Assembly: GCF_009469615.1 (NCBI RefSeq)
Contig: NZ_SSXX01000001.1
Span: 186,001 to 250,000 of the forward strand
Reading direction: 5' to 3'
DNA length: 64,000 bases
Source: Dechloromonas sp. H13
GTDB taxonomy: Bacteria; Pseudomonadota; Gammaproteobacteria; Burkholderiales; Rhodocyclaceae
Position numbers and translations under genes: made by a program. The notes beneath the pieces are model-generated. The model saw only the letters and a program-made list of their open reading frames with translations, was not told where the DNA came from and made no database searches. Positions 48,778 to 56,723 of the stretch are shown one piece after another. How positions within the stretch are numbered: position 1 is the first letter of the stretch; each line of letters begins with the position of its first letter.

Positions 48778-48837
48778 CTACGCAATCTAACGTATTTCTC
48801 GCGGCGCCGGCGATCCGTAATCTGACATTGCACTGCA
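48778..48837 (+). promoter_or_regulatory. urtA promoter-like array shared with urtB
   Basis: Four blocks at fixed offsets: CTACGCAAT (0), CGTATT (+13), CCGTAATCTG (+37) and TGCACTGCA (+51). The same blocks with the same offsets lie before urtB at 52517-52576. TTGCACTGCAA here is an inverted repeat around one base. I could not fit a sigma-54 (GG-N10-GC) site or a convincing -35/-10 pair, so the exact promoter elements are open. Confidence 0.7.
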
Positions 48838-48883
48838 ACAACGCAGTTTCCGAACGGATCACCCCAACCCCCGAGGAGCTTCC

Positions 48884-50146
48884 ATGAGCAATCGTCGCAA
48901 TTTCATCAAGGCCACCGTCCTGGCCGCCGCGCTGTCTTCCATCGGCATGGCCGCCCACGCCGCCGACACCATCAAGGTCGGCATCCTGCATTCGCTGTCC
49001 GGCACCATGGCCATCTCCGAAACGGCGCTCAAGGAAACGGCGCTGATGACCATCGACGAGATCAACAAGTCCGGCGGCGTGATGGGCAAGAAGCTCGAGC
49101 CGGTCGTCGTCGATCCCGCCTCCAACTGGCCGCTGTTCGCCGAAAAGGCCCGCCAGCTGCTGAGCAAGGACAAGGTCGACGTCGTCTTCGGCTGCTGGAC
49201 CTCGGTGTCCCGCAAGTCCGTGCTGCCGGTGTTCAAGGAGTTGAACGGCCTGCTCTTCTACCCGGTCCAGTACGAAGGCGAGGAACTCGAGAAGAACGTC
49301 TTCTACACCGGCGCCGCCCCCAACCAGCAGGCGATCCCGGCCGTCGAATACCTGATGTCCAAGGACGGCGGCGAGGCCAAGCGCTTCGTGCTGCTCGGCA
49401 CCGACTACGTCTATCCGCGCACCACCAACAAGATCCTGCGCGCCTTCCTGAAGTCCAAGGGCGTCGCCGAAGCCGACATCATGGAAGAGTACACGCCGTT
49501 CGGCCACAGCGATTACCAGACCATCATCGCCAAGATCAAGAAGTTCGCTTCCGAAGGCAAGAAGACCGCCGTCGTCTCGACCATCAACGGCGACTCCAAC
49601 GTACCCTTCTACAAGGAACTGGGCAACGCCGGCCTCAAGGCCACCGACGTGCCGGTCGTCGCCTTCTCGGTCGGCGAGGAGGAACTGCGCGGCGTCGATA
49701 CCAAGCCACTGGTCGGCCACCTGGCCGCGTGGAACTACTTCATGTCGCTCAAGAACCCGCAGAACGAGAAGTTCGTCAAGATGTACAAGGACTGGGCGGC
49801 CAAGAACAAGTTGCCGAACGCCAAAACGGTCGTCACCAACGACCCGATGGAAGCCACCTACGTCGGCATCCACATGTGGAAGCAGGCGGTCGAGAAGGCC
49901 AAGTCCACCGAGGTCGACAAGGTCATCGCCGCGATGGGTGGCCAGAGCTTCGCCGCGCCGTCCGGCTACACGCTCAAGATGGACGAAACCAACCACCACC
50001 TGTGGAAGCCGGTCTTCATCGGCGAAATCAAGGCCGACGGTCAGTTCAACGTGGTCTGGAAATCCAAGGGTCCGATCCGCGCCCAGCCGTGGAGCCCCTT
50101 CATCGCCGGCAACGAGAACAAGAAGGACGCGCCGGAAGGCAAGTGA
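48884..50146 (+). CDS. urtA: UrtA, urea ABC transporter binding protein
   Basis: UrtA is the periplasmic urea receptor of the UrtABCDE transporter. The 420-residue product has a signal peptide with a twin-arginine-like start (MSNRRNFIKATVLAAAL, cleavage near AAHA|AD) and the amide/urea-binding core with KVGILHSLSGTMAISE, FGCWTSVSRKSVLPVFKE, LLFYPVQYEGEE and DYVYPRTTNK. It is followed by its own terminator and is separated from urtBCD by trmA and two lipoprotein genes. Confidence 0.96.
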   Translation: MSNRRNFIKATVLAAALSSIGMAAHAADTIKVGILHSLSGTMAISETALKETALMTIDEINKSGGVMGKKLEPVVVDPASNWPLFAEKARQLLSKDKVDVVFGCWTSVSRKSVLPVFKELNGLLFYPVQYEGEELEKNVFYTGAAPNQQAIPAVEYLMSKDGGEAKRFVLLGTDYVYPRTTNKILRAFLKSKGVAEADIMEEYTPFGHSDYQTIIAKIKKFASEGKKTAVVSTINGDSNVPFYKELGNAGLKATDVPVVAFSVGEEELRGVDTKPLVGHLAAWNYFMSLKNPQNEKFVKMYKDWAAKNKLPNAKTVVTNDPMEATYVGIHMWKQAVEKAKSTEVDKVIAAMGGQSFAAPSGYTLKMDETNHHLWKPVFIGEIKADGQFNVVWKSKGPIRAQPWSPFIAGNENKKDAPEGK

Positions 50147-50172
50147 TCGGCACCGACGGTCAGTCGCCAGTA

Positions 50173-50196
50173 ACGGGAGCTTCGGCTCCCGTTTTT
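50173..50196 (+). terminator. Rho-independent terminator after urtA
   Basis: Stem ACGGGAGC / GCTCCCGT with a TTCG tetraloop and a run of five T residues. It makes urtA a single-gene transcript and isolates it from urtB. Confidence 0.9.
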
Positions 50197-50227
50197 CATT
50201 GCCGCGCCCGGCGGCGGCGAGTCGCCT

Positions 50228-51316
50228 TCAGCGCCGGGTCAGCAACAGCCCGCATTCCAGATGGTGCGTGTAGGGAAACTGGTCGAACACCGCGGCAGCG
50301 CTCACCGCGTGGGTAGCCTGCAGCGCGGCGACGTTTTCCCGCAGGGTTTGCGGGTTGCACGAGATGTACAGGATGTGGTCGAAGCCGGCGGCGAATTCGA
50401 GGGTCGTCGCATCCAGCCCGCTACGCGGCGGATCGACGAAAAGGGTCGAGAAACGGAAGCCGGCGAGATCGATATCCTTCATGCGCTTGAGCACCGTGCG
50501 GCCGGCCAGGGCATCGGCAATCTCCTCGCTGGAAGCGCGCACCAGCGCCACGTTGTCGACGTTGTTGGCAGCCAGGTTGTATTCAGCGGCGCGCACCGAC
50601 GTCTTGCTGACCTCGGTGGCCAGCACGCGCCCGAAGAGGGGCGCCAGCGCTATCGTGAAATTGCCGTTGCCGCAATACAGTTCGAGCAGGTCGCCGCCCA
50701 GGCCGGCGGCCCGCGCACAGGCCCAGCCCAGCATCTGCCGGTTCACCCCGCCATTGGGCTGGGTGAAGCTCCCTTCGATCTGCTGGTAGCGCAGCCGACG
50801 CCCGTTCAGCTCGAATTCCTCCAACAGCCAGTCACGGTCCAGCACCACCTTCTGGCCGCGGCTGCGTCCGATCACCTGCACCTGCAGATCGCTCGCCAGG
50901 TCGCGGGCCGCCAGTTCCCAGCCCTCCCCGAGCCGCCGATGGTAAACCAGCGTGACCATCAGCTCGCCGCTCAGCGTGGCGAGGAATTCAACCTGGAACA
51001 GGCCGCCGCGCAGGGTCTGGCTGCCGCGCAGGCGCGCCTTCAGGCGCGGCATCAGCGCGCAGATCGACGCCGCCGCGATCGGAAAATCCTCGACCATCAC
51101 CGGCTGCTTGGGGTTTTCCGGATCGAACATCGCGTAATCCAGTTCGTCGCCCTGATGCCAGATGCGGAACTCGGCACGCAGGCGGTAGTGCTCGGGGGCG
51201 GAGGAAAATACCTCCGGTTCGGGAATGGCGAACGGCGCGAAATCGCACTTGAACTGTTCGACCTTCCCGGCGAGTTGGGTGGCGTAATTGGTGGAATCGA
51301 TACGGGGCAATGGCAT
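50228..51316 (-). CDS. trmA: TrmA, tRNA (uracil-5-)-methyltransferase
   Basis: TrmA makes the T54 ribothymidine of the tRNA T-loop using SAM. The 362-residue product begins MPLPRIDSTNYATQLAGKVEQ and has ELYCGNGNFTIALA (SAM site), FVDPPRSGLD and the catalytic SCNPQTL. Length matches the proteobacterial form. I chose ATG 51316 because the family N-terminus starts there; the frame extends upstream without conserved sequence. It runs opposite to the urt genes and interrupts them. Confidence 0.95.
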   Translation of the reverse strand: MPLPRIDSTNYATQLAGKVEQFKCDFAPFAIPEPEVFSSAPEHYRLRAEFRIWHQGDELDYAMFDPENPKQPVMVEDFPIAAASICALMPRLKARLRGSQTLRGGLFQVEFLATLSGELMVTLVYHRRLGEGWELAARDLASDLQVQVIGRSRGQKVVLDRDWLLEEFELNGRRLRYQQIEGSFTQPNGGVNRQMLGWACARAAGLGGDLLELYCGNGNFTIALAPLFGRVLATEVSKTSVRAAEYNLAANNVDNVALVRASSEEIADALAGRTVLKRMKDIDLAGFRFSTLFVDPPRSGLDATTLEFAAGFDHILYISCNPQTLRENVAALQATHAVSAAAVFDQFPYTHHLECGLLLTRR

Positions 51317-51488
51317 GGTCGTAGCGGCGGCAGTCTGGCTCGCGGGTGGCAATCCTGAACCTTGTGTGTTGGTAAATCGGGCGAGGGCGGAATATACGCC
51401 GGTCTGCCGTTTTACTGGCGATTCACGCGGCAAATTGCCGAACGTAAAGAGAACCCCGGAAACCCCGACACCGCTACTACGCAGACTC

Positions 51489-51986
51489 TTAAGGCTGAGG
51501 CAAAGCCAGATTGTAGCGCCTCTGTAAATCGCCACCCGAGGTGTCGAGGCATGGCCCGCTGTGGTCACCACCACCTCCACCTCCCGAGGCTACAAAAACG
51601 CCCCCGGAAACGCATTGCATAGTTTCAAAAATCGGTTGTGTAACGATACCTCGCGAGTCAAATGGAACAACGAGTCTGGAAGACTTTTGCCCCCCGGCGT
51701 CAATTGCACCTACCCCACCACCCCCACCAAAAATTAGTACTACACCGCCCAAATAATATTGTTCGCTATACGAGACCCAGGACTCATCGACAGCGACAGC
51801 GTCCGGTTCGCCTAAACACATGAGCACATCTTCACGTGTGCTTAGCCCCGGCTTAATGGAATCCGGAATGCCTTCAGGAAGGTTGCATCGAGTTCCGCGC
51901 GCCCCTGGCGGAATCGGTATCACGCACCCGTCGACCAGTACGGTAACCAAGGCCAATATTGCCAAACGGTTATTGAAGGAGATCAC
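51489..51986 (-). CDS. BamE/SmpA-like lipoprotein with glycine runs
   Basis: A 165-residue probable lipoprotein. The N-terminus is hydrophobic and ends LVDGC, an unusual lipobox with Asp at -2. The segment IKPGLSTREDVLMCLGEPDAVAVDESWVSY has the loop-helix-GEP pattern of BamE/SmpA-type small outer-membrane lipoproteins. Two glycine runs (IFGGGGGVGA and SGGGGGGD) are peculiar. Base composition here is clearly less GC-rich than the flanks. It overlaps the lipoprotein gene upstream by four bases. Function unknown. Confidence 0.7.
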   Translation of the reverse strand: MISFNNRLAILALVTVLVDGCVIPIPPGARGTRCNLPEGIPDSIKPGLSTREDVLMCLGEPDAVAVDESWVSYSEQYYLGGVVLIFGGGGGVGAIDAGGQKSSRLVVPFDSRGIVTQPIFETMQCVSGGVFVASGGGGGGDHSGPCLDTSGGDLQRRYNLALPQP

Positions 51987-52339
51987 TTTTTGGGAAGCTC
52001 GCTTCGATACTCTTCATTGATTCTCACCAGATTGAAGCGCGACAAAACTCCTCGCTCGTCAAAAGCCAGGACCAGGCTGAACTTTCCGGTCAGTCCCCTG
52101 CTGCCATCGTTTTTTCGAATGAAGTATCCGGCTTGATCCTCGTCGAGCCTGTAAATCAGAATCCGCCCGCTCTCGAATGTTGCGTTCGGTTCAGCGAGAT
52201 GCAAAAAAACGTCCTGGCGCGTCGTTACACCGTTCTGAAGAAAATTCAGCAGTTTCTTGTCGCCGATAGGCGCACTCGCGCAACTGGCTAACAAAACCAC
52301 CGTTGCCACGGTCGACAGGATGTTTTTTATCCGCTTCAT
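51983..52339 (-). CDS. Small BamE-like lipoprotein
   Basis: A 118-residue protein beginning MKRIKNILSTVATVVLLASC, a standard lipoprotein signal with lipobox LASC. It is followed by LLNFLQNGVTTRQDVFLHLAEPNATFESGRILIYRLDED, again the BamE/SmpA-like pattern, though without the usual glycine before EP. The start at 52339 was chosen for the signal peptide; an in-frame ATG 12 codons upstream is less likely. It pairs with the following lipoprotein gene by a four-base overlap. The AT-richer composition suggests recent arrival. Confidence 0.7.
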   Translation of the reverse strand: MKRIKNILSTVATVVLLASCASAPIGDKKLLNFLQNGVTTRQDVFLHLAEPNATFESGRILIYRLDEDQAGYFIRKNDGSRGLTGKFSLVLAFDERGVLSRFNLVRINEEYRSELPKK

Positions 52340-52516
52340 TCCCTTAATCACCTTGTTCAAATAAAACATCTGCATCTTTTTTCAAATTAGCAAACGCCAT
52401 GAAAAACACAATTCGAATACGCAGCAAAGATGGATGCAACGAAATGTGGATACCAGCCTGCCGATGAGCATTGGTCCGAGGATTTGAAGTAGCCGCGCAA
52501 CTGCCTTCGCGCCCAG

Positions 52517-52576
52517 CTACGCAATTCATCGTATTCCCGCCTCCCGGCCCGCCCCGTAATCTGTCGCTGCACTGCA
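52517..52576 (+). promoter_or_regulatory. urtB promoter-like array shared with urtA
   Basis: Blocks CTACGCAAT, CGTATT, CCGTAATCTG and TGCACTGCA at offsets 0, 13, 37 and 51, exactly as before urtA. It ends about 20 bases before the urtB ATG, closer than in front of urtA (about 45 bases). It occupies part of the 258-base gap 52340-52597; the rest of that gap shows nothing clear beyond the likely upstream region of the lipoprotein pair. Confidence 0.7.
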
Positions 52577-52597
52577 CAAATTGCGGACGGACCCTTA

Positions 52598-54175
52598 ATG
52601 ACCAAAACGATTCTTGTATTTCTGCTCTACGCCTGTAGCCTGTCGGCGCAGGCGGCGCTCGATGCGGCGCAGGTGCGCCAGCTGGCGGCCGAGGATTCCA
52701 GCGACAAGGTCGCGGCGATCCGCCAGCTGACGCAGACGGCGGACCCCGACGCCGTGCGCGTCCTGCAGGCGATGGCCGATGACAGCCTGTATCTGGCGGG
52801 CGGCAAGGCGGTGATCATCGACGGCGATAAGGCCTTCGATGCCGCTACCGGCGCCGCGATCAGAGTGCCGGCCGATGCGGAGTCGGTTACGGTCAACAAC
52901 CGGATTCGTGGCGAATTGGCCAATGCGCTGGCGGCGCTCAAGCTGTTCGACGCCGATGCCGGCGTCCGCCTCGCCTCGGCGCAGAAACTGCAGAGCAGCG
53001 TCAGCCCGGAGATGGCGCCGCTGCTGGCGCAGGCGCTGGAAAAGGAGGGCGATGCGCAGATCAGGGCGCTGCTCACGGTCGCCCACGCCCAGGCCAACCT
53101 CGGCAACGACGACCCGGCGGCGCGCATGGCAGCGGTCAAGGCCCTCTCTGAAACCTCCTCGCCGACGATCAAGAGCCTGTTGCTGCCACTCACCGACAAG
53201 GCCGGCGAGCCGGACGATAAGGTGCGCTACGAGGCGATCGCCGCGGTCAAGGCGATCGACGGCCGGCTGGCGCTGGCCGAGAACCTCGGCCGCGTGTTCT
53301 CCGGCCTCTCGCTCGGCAGCATCCTGCTGCTCGCCGCGCTCGGGCTGGCCATCACCTACGGCGTCATGGGCATCATCAACATGGCGCACGGCGAGCTGCT
53401 GATGGTCGGCGCCTACGCCGCCTACGGCATGCAGAGCCTGTTCCGCGCCTACCTGCCGGACTGGATCGACTGGTACCTGCCGGCCGCCATCCCGGTCGCC
53501 TTCTTCGCCGCCGCGCTGGTCGGCGTCGTCATGGAGCGCACGGTGATCCGCTGGCTGTACGGCCGCACGCTGGAAACCCTGCTCGCCACCTGGGGCATCT
53601 CGCTGGTGCTGATCCAGAGCGCCCGCGTGCTGTTCGGCGCGCAGAACGTCGAGGTCTCGAACCCGACCTGGATGTCCGGCGGCATCGAGCTGCTGCCCAA
53701 CCTGGTCCTGCCGTGGAACCGCATCATCATCGTCGGCTTCGCGCTGTTCGTGCTGACCCTGGTCTGGGTGCTGATGAACCGGACGCGGCTCGGCATGTTC
53801 GTCCGCGCCGTCACCCAGAACCGCCCGATGGCCGGCTGCGTCGGCGTGCCGACGGCGCGCATCGACACCCTGGCCTTCGCGCTCGGCGCCGGCATCGCCG
53901 GGCTGGGCGGCGTGGCGCTGTCGCAGATTTCCAACGTCGGCCCCGACATGGGCCAGGGCTACATCGTCGATTCCTTCATGGTCGTCGTCGTCGGCGGCGT
54001 CGGGCAACTGGCCGGCGCGGTGTGGGCGGCGCTCGGCCTGGGCATCCTCAGCAAGCTGCTGGAGGGCTGGGCCGGTGCGGTGATCGCCAAGATCAGCATC
54101 CTCGTCTGCATCATCATCTTCATCCAGAAGCGTCCGCAGGGCATCTTCGCCCTCAAGGGCCGCTTCGTCGAGTAA
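52598..54175 (+). CDS. urtB: UrtB, urea ABC transporter permease
   Basis: One of two membrane permeases of the urea transporter. The 525-residue product has a signal peptide (MTKTILVFLLYACSLSAQA) and a periplasmic helical extension of about 200 residues, as in other proteobacterial UrtB. A LivH-type permease core follows (GLAITYGVMGIINMAHGELLMVGAYAAYG, RAVTQNRPMAGCVGVPTARID). It is 9 bases from urtC. The upstream array matches that of urtA. Confidence 0.96.
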   Translation: MTKTILVFLLYACSLSAQAALDAAQVRQLAAEDSSDKVAAIRQLTQTADPDAVRVLQAMADDSLYLAGGKAVIIDGDKAFDAATGAAIRVPADAESVTVNNRIRGELANALAALKLFDADAGVRLASAQKLQSSVSPEMAPLLAQALEKEGDAQIRALLTVAHAQANLGNDDPAARMAAVKALSETSSPTIKSLLLPLTDKAGEPDDKVRYEAIAAVKAIDGRLALAENLGRVFSGLSLGSILLLAALGLAITYGVMGIINMAHGELLMVGAYAAYGMQSLFRAYLPDWIDWYLPAAIPVAFFAAALVGVVMERTVIRWLYGRTLETLLATWGISLVLIQSARVLFGAQNVEVSNPTWMSGGIELLPNLVLPWNRIIIVGFALFVLTLVWVLMNRTRLGMFVRAVTQNRPMAGCVGVPTARIDTLAFALGAGIAGLGGVALSQISNVGPDMGQGYIVDSFMVVVVGGVGQLAGAVWAALGLGILSKLLEGWAGAVIAKISILVCIIIFIQKRPQGIFALKGRFVE

Positions 54176-54184
54176 GGCCGAATC

Positions 54185-55300
54185 ATGCGCAGACCTCTCA
54201 CCCTCCGCATCATCGACTCCCTGGACGGCAAGGCCTGGCTGGCGCTCGGCGTCTTCCTCGCCCTCGCGCTGGTCGCCGTCCCGGTGCTGCACCTGGCGGT
54301 GCCGGAAGACAGCGCCTTCCACGTTTCCACCTACGTCATCACGCTGATCGGCAAGATCATGTGCTACGCGCTGGTGGCGGTGGCGATGGACCTGATCTGG
54401 GGCTACGGCGGCATCCTGTCGCTCGGCCACGGACTCTTCTTCGCGCTCGGCGGCTACGCCTTCGGCATGTACCTGATGCGCCAGATCGGCCGCGACGGCA
54501 GCTACCAGAGCGACCTGCCGGACTTCATGGTCTTCCTCGACTGGAAGGAACTGCCGTGGTTCTGGAGCGGCAGCGACAGCTTTCTGTGGGTGGCGATCCT
54601 GGTCGTCGTCGTGCCCGCCATTGTCGCTTTCATCTTCGGCTATTTCGCCTTCCGCTCGCGGATCAAGGGAGTCTATTTTTCGATCATCACCCAGGCGCTG
54701 ACCTACGCCGCGATGCTGCTCTTCTTCCGCAACGAAACCGGCTTCGGCGGCAACAACGGCTTCACCGACTTCAAGCGCGTCCTCGGCTACACCGTCACCT
54801 CGCCGGAAACGCGGCTGGTGCTGTTCGGGTTGACCGCGCTGCTGCTCGCCGCGACGCTGGTCTTCGCTGCCTGGCTGGTCAAGTCGAAGTTCGGCCGCGT
54901 GCTCGCCGCGATCCGCGACGCCGAATCGCGCGTCATGTTCATCGGCTACAACCCGCTCTGGTACAAGCTGTTCATCTGGGTCGTCTCGGCCGTGCTGTGC
55001 GGCATCGCTGGCGCGCTCTACGTGCCGCAGGTCGGGATCATCAATCCCTCCGAAATGAGCCCGGCCAACTCGATCGAGATCGCCATCTGGGTCGCCGTCG
55101 GCGGGCGCGGCACGCTGATCGGCCCGGTCATCGGCGCCTTCGTCGTCAATCTCGCCAAGAGCTGGTTCACCGTCAGCTTTCCCGAATACTGGCTGTTCTT
55201 CCTCGGCCTGCTGTTCATCGTCGTGACGCTGATGCTGCCGCAAGGCCTGGTCGGCCTGTGGAAGAAACTGACGACCCGCAAGGAAGGAGCCGCCGCATGA
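54185..55300 (+). CDS. urtC: UrtC, urea ABC transporter permease
   Basis: The second permease, LivM-type. The 371-residue product has about ten membrane segments with MDLIWGYGGILSLGHGLFFALGGYAFGMYL and VLAAIRDAESRVMFIGYNPLWYKLF, both hallmarks of UrtC. It overlaps urtD by four bases. Confidence 0.96.
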   Translation: MRRPLTLRIIDSLDGKAWLALGVFLALALVAVPVLHLAVPEDSAFHVSTYVITLIGKIMCYALVAVAMDLIWGYGGILSLGHGLFFALGGYAFGMYLMRQIGRDGSYQSDLPDFMVFLDWKELPWFWSGSDSFLWVAILVVVVPAIVAFIFGYFAFRSRIKGVYFSIITQALTYAAMLLFFRNETGFGGNNGFTDFKRVLGYTVTSPETRLVLFGLTALLLAATLVFAAWLVKSKFGRVLAAIRDAESRVMFIGYNPLWYKLFIWVVSAVLCGIAGALYVPQVGIINPSEMSPANSIEIAIWVAVGGRGTLIGPVIGAFVVNLAKSWFTVSFPEYWLFFLGLLFIVVTLMLPQGLVGLWKKLTTRKEGAAA

Positions 55301-56133
55301 TGAGCACCCTCAACCGCGCCCCCGACGACCGCCCGGAAGGCAGCGACGGCATCGACCAGCTGGGCCACCTGGCGACCGGCGAACTCGACCTCTCGCACGG
55401 CGTCGCCCTCTACCTCGAAGACATCACCGTCAGCTTCGACGGCTTCAAGGCGCTCAACAACCTCAACCTCGAAATCGACGCCGGCGAACTGCGCTGCATC
55501 ATCGGCCCCAATGGCGCCGGCAAGACGACGATGATGGATGTCATCACCGGCAAGACGCGGCCCGACAGCGGCAAGGCCTTCTTCGGCCAGACCATCGACC
55601 TGACCCGGCTGAGCGAACCGGAAATCGCCCACGTCGGCATCGGCCGCAAGTTCCAGAAGCCGACCATCTTCGAACAGCACACAGTGTTCGAGAACCTCGA
55701 ACTGGCGATGAAGACCGACAAGCGGGTGTGGAAGAGCCTCTTCGCCTGGCTGGCCGACGACGAGCGCGACCGCATCGCCGAAACCCTGCGCCTGATCCGC
55801 CTCGCCGGCGAAGCCGACCGCCCGGCCGGCCTGCTCTCGCACGGCCAGAAGCAGTGGCTGGAAATCGGCATGCTGTTGATGCAGGAACCGAAGCTGCTGC
55901 TGCTCGACGAACCGGTCGCCGGGATGACCGACGACGAGACGATGCGGACGGCGGAGCTCTTCGTTTCGCTGGCCGGAAAGCATTCGCTGGTGGTGGTCGA
56001 GCACGACATGGCGTTTGTCGAGAAACTCGGCGGGCTGGTGACCGTGCTGCACGAGGGGTCGGTGCTGGCGGAGGGGGATCTGGCGACCGTGCAGAACGAT
56101 CAAAGGGTGATTGAGGTTTATCTTGGGCGGTGA
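55297..56133 (+). CDS. urtD: UrtD, urea ABC transporter ATPase
   Basis: LivG-type ATPase of the urea transporter. The 278-residue product has Walker A GPNGAGKTT (residues 70-78), an LSHGQ signature (180-184) and Walker B LLLLDEP (about 200-206), then the D-loop/H-loop VVVEHDM. The N-terminus has an extra stretch of about 35 residues before the ATPase core. It is the last gene before the non-coding element that separates it from urtE. Confidence 0.96.
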   Translation: MMSTLNRAPDDRPEGSDGIDQLGHLATGELDLSHGVALYLEDITVSFDGFKALNNLNLEIDAGELRCIIGPNGAGKTTMMDVITGKTRPDSGKAFFGQTIDLTRLSEPEIAHVGIGRKFQKPTIFEQHTVFENLELAMKTDKRVWKSLFAWLADDERDRIAETLRLIRLAGEADRPAGLLSHGQKQWLEIGMLLMQEPKLLLLDEPVAGMTDDETMRTAELFVSLAGKHSLVVVEHDMAFVEKLGGLVTVLHEGSVLAEGDLATVQNDQRVIEVYLGR

Positions 56134-56154
56134 TTGCTTTTCTCAAGCCTTGGT

Positions 56155-56690
56155 TTCCGCGCCTGACGCGCGGGCGTACTTTTTCTTGTGTGGCCAAGAA
56201 AAAGTAGCCAAAAAGAAGGCCACCCCAGGGTCGGCGTCGGGCTACGCCCGATCCCTTGCGCTACTCGACGGGCCGGGCGGCTGGCTAAACTCGCCTTCGG
56301 CTCAGACAACGCCAGCCGACTTCCCCCGGCCCGCCTGCGTTGCTCAGCGCCTCTCAAGGGGCCCGAAAGACGTCTCGGCTCACCCACCAAGACAAAGAAT
56401 GGCCTGTTGCGGTCGACGGCCAAAAAGGGGCAAAAATCAAATTCGCTGCGACACCGATTCAGCACGGGTCGGTTTTCCGGGCCCCTTGGGAGGTGCCGAG
56501 CAACGCAGGCTTGGGCGGAAAAAGGGCGAGCACTGTCTGAGGGGCTTTAGCCCCGAGTTGCGCAGCCCCCGCACAAGGCGAGTAGCGCAGGGTACCGGCG
56601 CAGCCGGCACCGACCCAGGGTCGCCTTCTTCTTTGCTTACTTTCTTCTTGGCGACCCAAGAAGAAAGTAAGACGCGCGTCAGGCGCGGAA
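56155..56690. repeat. Non-coding inverted-repeat element, copy B, between urtD and urtE
   Basis: A 536-base element with perfect 18-base terminal inverted repeats TTCCGCGCCTGACGCGCG (56155-56172 and 56673-56690). It fills nearly all of the 590-base gap. Near the ends are hairpins with arms TACTTTTTCTTG (56177-56188 / 56195-56206) and CTTACTTTCTTCTTG (56636-56650 / 56657-56671). Internal blocks match copy A at 27049-27652. TGCGGTCGAC lies near the middle (56408-56417). No transposase or credible protein is encoded; frames crossing it are Arg/Lys-rich and unlike real genes. The type is MITE-like or a structured-RNA repeat. Confidence 0.85.
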
Positions 56691-56723
56691 CCCGGCGCTA
56701 AACGCAAAAAAGGATTATCGAGA

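Noticed and set aside
48778..48880. Sigma-54 or NtrC-type site upstream of urtA
   Set aside because: No GG-N10-GC pair with acceptable flanks was found in this stretch, and the inverted repeat does not match the usual NtrC site closely.
52595..55243. 882-codon minus-strand open frame opposite urtB and urtC
   Set aside because: The translation is Arg/Gln/Asp/His-rich low complexity and both strands cannot be coding; urtB and urtC have full family signatures.
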